Part shown: positions 58,124-64,000 of the stretch, piece by piece | How positions within the stretch are numbered: position 1 is the stretch's first letter | Layout: each line of letters begins with the position of its first letter | NCBI RefSeq assembly: GCF_004404055.1 | Contig: NZ_SOHK01000023.1 | Coordinates: 1 to 64,000 of the forward strand | Direction of reading: 5' to 3' | Source: Cryobacterium ruanii | GTDB lineage: Bacteria > Actinomycetota > Actinomycetes > Actinomycetales > Microbacteriaceae | DNA: 64,000 nt | Notes under the pieces: generated by a model | Database searches by the model: none | Told to the model about the DNA's origin: nothing | The model's input: the letters and a program-made list of their open reading frames with translations, nothing else | Made by a program: the position numbers and the translations under genes

Positions 58124-58594
58124 ATGAATTCACTCGAAGCGATCGGACTGCTGTTCGCCCTGTTGGCTGCGACGACCGTTCTTGGCTTGGTCTGGCGGGC
58201 TCGACAGGGGCGAGTGGCCTCGGTGAGCGGCGTCACAATCACGCCAGCGGATGTCGCCTCGCCGACCGCGTTCGGTCCAGCTGCCACCCTGCTCCAATTT
58301 TCGACCGAGTTGTGCGCCCGCTGCCCGGGTACGCGCCGGCTTCTGGCCGCTGTGGCCGAGCAGCGCCCCGGGGTTGTGCACGTTGACGTGGATCTCACCC
58401 ATCGTGCCGATCTCGCCAATCGGTACGCCGTTTTGCAAACCCCGACGACCTTGATTCTGGACGGGTCGGGTCGGGTGCGGGCCCGCGTGGGCGGCGCGCC
58501 GAATCGGGTCGACATCAACGCGACGCTCGATGCGGTCACGCAGAACTCCAACATCCGCACTCCCACCGAAACGCCAGGGGCCTCTTATGTCTAG
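58124..58594 (+). CDS. membrane-anchored thioredoxin-like protein
   Basis: The 156-residue protein has an N-terminal membrane helix (about residues 5-25) and a thioredoxin fold whose active site reads CARC near residue 65, with the cis-proline in TPTT. The fold therefore faces one side of the membrane; orientation cannot be fixed. It overlaps the DUF4395 gene by eight bases. Its product and the next form a conserved actinobacterial redox pair. Confidence 0.85.
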   Translation: MNSLEAIGLLFALLAATTVLGLVWRARQGRVASVSGVTITPADVASPTAFGPAATLLQFSTELCARCPGTRRLLAAVAEQRPGVVHVDVDLTHRADLANRYAVLQTPTTLILDGSGRVRARVGGAPNRVDINATLDAVTQNSNIRTPTETPGASYV

Positions 58595-59066
58595 GACACC
58601 GCGCCCTATGCTCGATCCGCGCGGGCCCCGCTTTGGCGCAGGCCTCACGGGCGTGCTGTTGCTCGTGGTGGTGTTTCTCGCGCTCACCGGGGCATCCGCC
58701 GCCGCACTGGCCCTTCTGGCCGTGATCACCGCGCTCTTCGCGTGGGGTGCGTTGGCCGGCGCCGGTCGGCATCCGTACGGCGTTCTCTTCAAAAAGTTCG
58801 TGCGGCCGCGCCTCGCGCCGCCGACGGAGCTCGAAGACGCTGCCCCGCCCACCTTCGCGCAGGGCGTCGGCCTGGCCGTGACCCTCGTCGGCCTCGTTCT
58901 GGGACTGGTAGGAGTGCCCGGCGCTGTTGGAATCGCTGCGGCCGCCGCGTTCGCCGCTGCCTTTCTGAACGCGGTCTTCGACTACTGCCTCGGCTGCCAG
59001 ATCTACCTGCTGCTCCTGCGCTTCGGCGTGCTCAACCGGGGTGGCAGAACGGTCGAGAACGTCTGA
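58587..59066 (+). CDS. DUF4395 membrane protein
   Basis: The 159-residue protein has about four membrane helices. A DYCLGCQIY segment near the C terminus carries a CxxC pair, which would suit electron exchange with the preceding thioredoxin-like protein. ATG at 58587 has AGGGG upstream and lies inside the end of the thioredoxin gene. Function unknown. Confidence 0.8.
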   Translation: MSRTPRPMLDPRGPRFGAGLTGVLLLVVVFLALTGASAAALALLAVITALFAWGALAGAGRHPYGVLFKKFVRPRLAPPTELEDAAPPTFAQGVGLAVTLVGLVLGLVGVPGAVGIAAAAAFAAAFLNAVFDYCLGCQIYLLLLRFGVLNRGGRTVENV

Positions 59067-59220
59067 GCCGCTTGCCCCGACCCGAACGGGACACGCCCCG
59101 TACGTCGGATCTCGCGCTACCCTAACGTGTCGGCTGGCTCTCAGGTAATTCCCAGACGGTAGGCGTTCGCGGTGCAGGTCGGACGGTTAGGGTGGAGTTC
59201 AATCACCTGGAGGTAACAAC

Positions 59221-59652
59221 ATGCCCACGACGCTCACGAGTGAAGCAACCTCAGTATGGACCGGCGATCTTCCCACCGGCACCGGCACCGTCACCCTCGA
59301 TTCCTCGCACGCCGCCGAGTTCTCGGTGAACTGGAAGGCACGCGCTGAGGGCGTGTCGAACACGACCAACCCAGAGGAACTGCTCGGCGCCGCCCACGCC
59401 GCCTGCTTCGCGATGGCACTCGCTAACGCACTCGGTTCGGCCGGCCACACTCCGGAGAGCATCCAGGCCACCGCCGCCGTGACTTTTGCGGCCGGCACCG
59501 GCGTTATCGGAAGCCACCTGCTGGTCAGTGCCAAGATCCCCGGCCTGACCGAAGCCGAGTTCGAGGTGTTCGCCCAGGATGCCAAGGAAAACTGCCCGAT
59601 CTCTAAAGCACTCGCGGGCATCCCCATCACCATCGAAGCAGAGCTCGCTTAG
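59221..59652 (+). CDS. OsmC-family peroxiredoxin
   Basis: OsmC/Ohr proteins reduce organic hydroperoxides. The 143-residue protein has the two active cysteines in AAHAACFAMAL near residue 60 and AKENCPISKAL near residue 125. ATG at 59221 has GGAGGT upstream. It continues the redox group after a 154-bp gap. Confidence 0.9.
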   Translation: MPTTLTSEATSVWTGDLPTGTGTVTLDSSHAAEFSVNWKARAEGVSNTTNPEELLGAAHAACFAMALANALGSAGHTPESIQATAAVTFAAGTGVIGSHLLVSAKIPGLTEAEFEVFAQDAKENCPISKALAGIPITIEAELA

Positions 59653-59661
59653 GGCACCGGC

Positions 59662-60552
59662 GTGCGCGTTCTGATTGCCGGCGCGTCCGGCCTCATCGGC
59701 CGGGAACTCATCCGGCAGTTGGCCGCGGCCGGCCACACTCCCGTGCGACTGGTGCGGCGGGAAGCCCTGGGCAAGATCGAGTTTCGGTGGGACCCGGCCG
59801 CACACGCCCTGGATGCGCACGTACTCGATGACGTCGACGCTGTCGTAAACCTGTCGGGGGCCTCCCTCGCGCGGCTTCCGTGGACGGAGGGTTATCGCAA
59901 AGAAATCCTGAGTTCTCGCCTGGCGGCTACCCGCACGATTACCGGTGCACTGAGCAGGGCGGCTACACCGCCGACCGTTCTGCTCAACGGCTCCGCGGTG
60001 GGGGTCTACGGTGATCGCCCCGGGGAGATCCTGAGCGAGACATCCGCTGTGGGAACCGATTTTCTCGCCGACGTCGTCGTGCAGTGGGAGGCGGCGGCTG
60101 CGCTCGCGCCTCACCCGACCCGGGTGGTGATGCTACGCACCGGCCTCGTGCTCGCCAAGGGCGGGGCGCTGAAACCGGTACTGCCGCTCGCCAAACTCGG
60201 CCTGGCCGGACCGCTCGGCAGCGGGTCCCAGCACTGGGCCTGGGTGAGCCTGCACGACGAAGCCGCAGCCATAGTGCACTTGCTGACCTCAACGTTGTCC
60301 GGACCGGTCAACCTGGTCGGGCCGACTCCGGCAACGTCCAACGACATCATCCGTGGACTCGCCACCGCACTGCACCGGCCATTCGTTCTCCCGGTCCCGA
60401 AGGCGATCCTGACACTCGTGTTGCAGGATGCCGCCCGCCAGTTGCTGCTGGCCGACCAGCAGGTCAGCGCCCAAAAGCTGCTCGACGACGGCTTCGAGTT
60501 CTTTCATCGCACGCCGGCCACCGCGATCGCCTGGATGCTGCGCCAGCCGTAG
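59662..60552 (+). CDS. TIGR01777-family NAD(P)-binding protein
   Basis: The 296-residue short-chain dehydrogenase/epimerase relative starts VLIAGASGLIGRELI (dinucleotide loop) and has VVNLSGASL and NGSAVGVYGDR near residue 110, whose Tyr aligns with the YxxxK position. The C-terminal DUF1731 region (HRPFVLPVP..., LLADQQVSAQKLLDDGFEF) confirms the family. Substrate unknown. GTG at 59662 lies nine bases after osmC, so they are co-transcribed. Confidence 0.88.
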   Translation: MRVLIAGASGLIGRELIRQLAAAGHTPVRLVRREALGKIEFRWDPAAHALDAHVLDDVDAVVNLSGASLARLPWTEGYRKEILSSRLAATRTITGALSRAATPPTVLLNGSAVGVYGDRPGEILSETSAVGTDFLADVVVQWEAAAALAPHPTRVVMLRTGLVLAKGGALKPVLPLAKLGLAGPLGSGSQHWAWVSLHDEAAAIVHLLTSTLSGPVNLVGPTPATSNDIIRGLATALHRPFVLPVPKAILTLVLQDAARQLLLADQQVSAQKLLDDGFEFFHRTPATAIAWMLRQP

Positions 60553-60564
60553 CCGACCGTCCGA

Positions 60565-61008
60565 CTACTTCGGGGTGCGCTCGAGGGCGATCGCGGTGCG
60601 AATGGCGCCACGGGCTCGCTTGCGGTCGCCGGAAGCATCGTAGGCGAGACCGAGACGCAGCCAGGCGTGCCAGTTCTCCGGTTCGGCTTCAACCCCGGCC
60701 TGCGCCGCCGGAAACTGCTCATCGGCGGCGTCCCGGTACGGACGACCACTCGGACGTAGGGGTAAATCAGCGCCGGAAAGCCCGCCGAGGTCGTCGAGTT
60801 GGCGCACCAACCGTTCCGAGCGGATTCCGAACGCAACCTCTCGCGCGAGCGCCCAGAAACCGATCAGCGGCAGGATGAGCAGTGCGAGCCCGATAGCGAT
60901 ACCGACCGGCTCACCGCTTTGAATGAAGAGTACGGCGCGCACACCAACCAGCACGAGGTAGAAGACGAGCAGGGCTGCCATGACGACGACGGCGATCTTG
61001 CCCTTCAT
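60565..61008 (-). CDS. membrane protein with TPR-like C terminus
   Basis: The 147-residue protein has two membrane helices (about residues 5-30 and 35-58) and a C-terminal single TPR-like unit (ENWHAWLRLGLAYDASGDRKRARGAI). The ATG at 61008 overlaps the dapB stop as ATGA, a conserved pairing in Microbacteriaceae. Function unknown. Confidence 0.8.
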   Translation of the reverse strand: MKGKIAVVVMAALLVFYLVLVGVRAVLFIQSGEPVGIAIGLALLILPLIGFWALAREVAFGIRSERLVRQLDDLGGLSGADLPLRPSGRPYRDAADEQFPAAQAGVEAEPENWHAWLRLGLAYDASGDRKRARGAIRTAIALERTPK

Positions 61009-61772
61009 TTAGAGGCTCCCTCGCTGGAAGTGGGGGCACCGAATCCTAGGTCAACGACCTGGTCGAGGCCGACCGTCACTCCCGTGGCCGTTCGCGCGGC
61101 AGCGAGACACAGCAAAATCCCGCTCTCGTAAGCGCTCGGCGACAGCGTGTTGTGGCTGATCGTGAGCGTCTCCCCGGTACCGCCCAAAAAAACGTCCTGA
61201 CGGGCCAGCAGGCCGGACAGGCGCAGGCTGTGCACGGGCACGCTCGAGACCTGCTGGCCGCGGGCACGCTGGTCGGTGTGCGGTGCCGCAACGGGGCCCA
61301 GTTCGGCGCGCGCCCGGCCGATCATTTCGGCGGTGCGCACGGCCGTGCCCGACGGTGAATCGACCTTGGAGGGCTGATGCGCTTCGACGATTTCGATGGA
61401 GTCATAGAACCGTGCGGCGAGGGCCGCGAACGCCGTTGCGAGCACCGACCCGATCGAGAAGTTCGGAATGATGACGACGCCGGTATCGTCGCGCCCGTAC
61501 AGGCGGCTGCTGAGCGAGTCGATGCCGTCCTGGCTCCAGCCGGAGGTACCGACCAGCACCCGCAAACCGTTCTCCGTCGCAAAGTCGACGACACCGCGGC
61601 TCACGTCGGGCCGGGTCAGGTCGACGGCGATCTCGGCCCCGAGCATCTCGCTCAGTTCGCTGTGGGAGTCGAGTCTGGCGACGACTTCATACCCGTCGGT
61701 TCGGTCGATCAAGTCGGAGACCAGGCGGCCCATCTTGCCCGTTGCGCCAATGATGGCCACCGTCGTTGTCAT
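61005..61772 (-). CDS. dapB: 4-hydroxy-tetrahydrodipicolinate reductase
   Basis: DapB reduces the DapA product. The 255-residue protein has IIGATGKMGR (NADPH loop) and EAHQPSKVDSPSGTA near residue 135; the usual EAHHxxKxDAPSGTA has Gln here at the second His, a common actinobacterial variation in my recollection. TAGATT lies six bases before the ATG at 61772, no SD. Confidence 0.95.
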   Translation of the reverse strand: MTTTVAIIGATGKMGRLVSDLIDRTDGYEVVARLDSHSELSEMLGAEIAVDLTRPDVSRGVVDFATENGLRVLVGTSGWSQDGIDSLSSRLYGRDDTGVVIIPNFSIGSVLATAFAALAARFYDSIEIVEAHQPSKVDSPSGTAVRTAEMIGRARAELGPVAAPHTDQRARGQQVSSVPVHSLRLSGLLARQDVFLGGTGETLTISHNTLSPSAYESGILLCLAAARTATGVTVGLDQVVDLGFGAPTSSEGASK

Positions 61773-61778
61773 GAAACC

Positions 61779-61784
61779 AATCTA
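61779..61784 (-). promoter_or_regulatory. -10 hexamer of putative leaderless dapB promoter
   Basis: TAGATT on the minus strand, 6 nt before the dapB ATG. Confidence 0.5.
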
Positions 61785-61837
61785 CCAATTGATCGCCCCA
61801 TCACCCGCCCACGCCCGAGCGCTGAGGACATGACCGC

Positions 61838-62443
61838 CTAGAACATCAACGGTTCGGGCAGCCCGGTGCGCAGCTCTACCGGCAGGTGGCCGAGATCGTT
61901 GTGGGTGACGAGCGTCCATGGTCGCCCCGGCTTTTGCTGCAGCACCGTCAACCCGCAATTGGCCTGGTTGATGCCGACCCACCGCCAGTCCGGGGCCCCA
62001 AGAACCTCGCGCACGAACCAGGCGATCACGAAATTGTGGGTGATCAGCAGGTCGTGCCGTTGGCTGCGACGAGGCTGCAGAAATTCGGCAACAGCGTCTT
62101 CCATCTGCGCACGTCCCGCAGCGATCTCATCGTCGGTGACCGAGCCGAAGAATGGGTCGTAGGCCGACGGTGTCTCGGCAGCCCGGCCGGAGGGTATGCA
62201 GTCGAATAGCAGAGCCGACGGCTCGCTCTGCACCGCCGGCAGCCGTCCCCCCATGATCTCGGCGGTTTCGGCGGCGCGCTGCAGCGGCGAATGCCAGGCA
62301 CCCGTGAATGGAACTCCGCTGAGGCGATCGGCGATCAGCAGAGCCTGGCGCTTGCCGCGCGGCGACAGCGGGCCGTCATGCAAGCCGTGTTCGGCATCCT
62401 GCTGCTCGCCGTGGCGTATCAGATAGACGTACTGGGGCATCAT
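61838..62443 (-). CDS. histidine phosphatase family protein
   Basis: The 201-residue protein has the phosphoglycerate-mutase-like motif YLIRHGEQ near residue 10, WHSPLQRAAETAEI and a late LLITHNFV with the second catalytic His. It is a phosphatase of the broad family; the substrate is unknown. Two ATG codons stand together at 62443 and 62440, with no strong SD. Confidence 0.88.
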   Translation of the reverse strand: MMPQYVYLIRHGEQQDAEHGLHDGPLSPRGKRQALLIADRLSGVPFTGAWHSPLQRAAETAEIMGGRLPAVQSEPSALLFDCIPSGRAAETPSAYDPFFGSVTDDEIAAGRAQMEDAVAEFLQPRRSQRHDLLITHNFVIAWFVREVLGAPDWRWVGINQANCGLTVLQQKPGRPWTLVTHNDLGHLPVELRTGLPEPLMF

Positions 62444-62505
62444 TGTCCATTTCGAAGATCGGGAGCCCGGCTGGGCCGGTTAGTGCAGAAGCAGGTGGCA
62501 GCCGG

Positions 62506-63858
62506 TCAGCCAGGGAAGATCGCCGCGAACGCGTCGTCCTCGAGGGCTCCGACGGCGGCGATCGACACCGGACCGCTGACGAGCTCGCCGGCGAGCGCCT
62601 GCACGTCGGCCGCAGTGACGAGCGCGAGGCGCCGCAGGGCTTCGTCGAGGTCAGCGAACTCGCCGAGGGTAATTTCGGAGCGGCCCAGCCGGGACATACG
62701 GGTGTCCGAGTCTTCGAGTGCGAGAGCGGATGCCCCACTCAACTGTCCAGACGCCCGCTTCATCTCGTCGGCGGTCACCCCGCCATCGGCAAGCCGGCGC
62801 AGTTCGCTGAGCATGAGCTCGGCAACCTGGCCGGCCTTGGCCGGAGTGCACCCGGCATACATACCAAACAGGCCGGCGTCTGAGTAGCCGGGCGCGAACG
62901 AATACACGGAGTAGGCCAGGCCGCGCTTCTCCCGCACTTCCTGAAACAGGCGACTCGACATACCCCCGCCGAAGATGGAGGTGAGTACGCTCATCGCAAC
63001 GCGGCGGTCATCAGTCGCCAACAGGCCGGGCATGCCGAGCAGCAGATTCGCCTGCTCCAGCGGGCGTTTGACGATGGTCAGGGCCTGGCCCTGGTGAATC
63101 TGGGCTGGCGCACCGCCACGACGACCGACCGGAGTCTGGGCGATGCTGAGGTCCCAGCCGGCGCGTTCGAGGGCCCGGGTAACGGCGGCGAGGAGCCCAT
63201 CGTGGTCGACGGCACCGGCAACAGTGACGACGAGGTCCTGAGGTCGATAGTTGGCCTGGTAGTGCTCCCACACGGCCGTGCGGGTGGCGCCCCGAATGTC
63301 GTCTGCGCTGCCGCCGATCGGGCGGCCGAGCGGATGCCTACCGAGCACGGCTTCGAAGAACCGCTCATTGGCGACGTCGGACGGGTCGTCATCGGCCATG
63401 GCGAGTTCCTCGAGAATAACGCCGCGCTCGGTTTCGAACTCATCGGCATCCAGTTTTGAGGAGGTAAGCATGTCGGTGAGCACGTCGATCGCCATGCCAA
63501 GGTCGCGGTCCTGCACCTTGGCGTAGTAACAGGTGTATTCCTTGGCGGTCATGGCGTTGTGCTCGCCGCCGACCGCGTCGAACGAGATTGCTATGTCGAG
63601 GGCCGACCGCGTTGCCGTTCCCTTGAACAGCAGGTGCTCGAGAAAGTGTGTGGAGCCGAAATGGCCCGGCTGTTCGTCACGCGACCCGACGGCGACCCAA
63701 TAGCCAATGGTGACGCTGCGTGCACCCGGAACCTGCTCGCTGAGAATGCGCACGCCGCTCGGTAGAACGGTGCGACGCACGAGGGCATCGCCGGCGGCCC
63801 GAAACGAAAGTTCGGCCTGGTCTAGGGGAAAGTCGACTGCACCGTTCATATCATTCAT
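62506..63858 (-). CDS. M16 family zinc peptidase
   Basis: The 450-residue peptidase has the inverted zinc motif HFLEH near residue 70 (HxxEH), followed by the distal Glu (about 75 residues later) in ERGVILEELAMADD. It has both M16 halves on one chain. In Microbacteriaceae it normally follows pnp, which would lie to the right. I chose ATG at 63858; 63849 is also possible, and the upstream frame is unlikely. Confidence 0.88.
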   Translation of the reverse strand: MNDMNGAVDFPLDQAELSFRAAGDALVRRTVLPSGVRILSEQVPGARSVTIGYWVAVGSRDEQPGHFGSTHFLEHLLFKGTATRSALDIAISFDAVGGEHNAMTAKEYTCYYAKVQDRDLGMAIDVLTDMLTSSKLDADEFETERGVILEELAMADDDPSDVANERFFEAVLGRHPLGRPIGGSADDIRGATRTAVWEHYQANYRPQDLVVTVAGAVDHDGLLAAVTRALERAGWDLSIAQTPVGRRGGAPAQIHQGQALTIVKRPLEQANLLLGMPGLLATDDRRVAMSVLTSIFGGGMSSRLFQEVREKRGLAYSVYSFAPGYSDAGLFGMYAGCTPAKAGQVAELMLSELRRLADGGVTADEMKRASGQLSGASALALEDSDTRMSRLGRSEITLGEFADLDEALRRLALVTAADVQALAGELVSGPVSIAAVGALEDDAFAAIFPG

Positions 63859-63951
63859 CAGCTTACAAGACCCGATCAGGACGACCATTGCGGGCGCGCC
63901 CACCGGTGAGTTACCCCCAGTTTGGCCGGAATGGCTCGTGCAGCCGGTTAC

Positions 63952-63967
63952 GACAGACTGGTCTGTC
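63952..63967. promoter_or_regulatory. palindromic operator at the right edge
   Basis: GACAGAC-TG-GTCTGTC, a perfect 7-bp dyad with a 2-bp centre, resembles TetR-family operators. It lies upstream of the M16 gene (minus) and of whatever lies to the right (plus). Confidence 0.5.
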
Positions 63968-64000
63968 TAGGGTGTGTTACAGTCTGGATGACGATCGGGG

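Overview
The window looks like an ordinary chromosomal segment of a high-GC actinobacterium, most likely of the family Microbacteriaceae (Cryobacterium/Salinibacterium-like). The evidence is the GC-rich coding sequence, the frequent GTG starts, the actinobacterial boxA-type rRNA leader at the left edge, and conserved actinobacterial gene orders: argC-J-B-D-F-G-H; infC-rpmI-rplT; lexA beside a LysM gene; and pgsA-cinA-clgR-DUF3046-recA-recX-miaB-miaA-dapF. I see no insertion sequence, prophage, CRISPR array or tRNA gene. About five sixths of the genes are on the minus strand.

Layout, left to right. 1-419: upstream leader of an rRNA operon that runs leftward out of the window. 420-3819: a GNAT acetyltransferase, tyrS, and a SatD-like DNA-binding protein coupled to a membrane protein. 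3980-12036: the arginine pathway from argC to argH, without argR between argF and argG. 12248-15909: pheST. 15921-19333: a four-gene glutamate-type ABC importer. 19437-22273: a SpoU methyltransferase, infC-rpmI-rplT and DUF1844. 22353-28678: a Nei/Fpg glycosylase, the giant helicase Lhr and an SseB protein. 28678-31914: histidine genes hisC-B-H and hisA/priA. 31973-33388: a divergent pair, a LysM protein and lexA. 33471-36866: metF-metE. 37458-50585: a block for recombination, translation quality and division (hflX, an rRNA-type methyltransferase, dapF, miaA, miaB, recX, recA, DUF3046, clgR, cinA, pgsA, ftsK). 50698-53671: a MacB-type ABC exporter with an HlyD-like adaptor. 53884-56046: a secreted protein with FN3 and Ig-like domains. 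56263-63858: dapA, thyX, a thioredoxin/DUF4395/OsmC redox group, a TIGR01777 protein, a TPR protein, dapB, a histidine phosphatase and an M16 peptidase. A TetR-like operator palindrome lies at the right edge.

The genes are mostly housekeeping: amino-acid biosynthesis (Arg, His, Met, Lys/DAP), aminoacylation, ribosome assembly, the SOS response and cell division. The most notable signals are sequence-level. First, the octamer CGGATGCC/GGCATCCG occurs at least 38 times, in genes and in intergenic DNA, where inverted pairs build terminator hairpins. Second, at least 14 start codons sit 6-8 nt behind a TANNNT -10 hexamer, which suggests many leaderless mRNAs. Third, infC appears to start at ATC. 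Fourth, LexA-box-like sequences overlap promoters of recA and of the LysM gene. I found no clear new multi-gene system.
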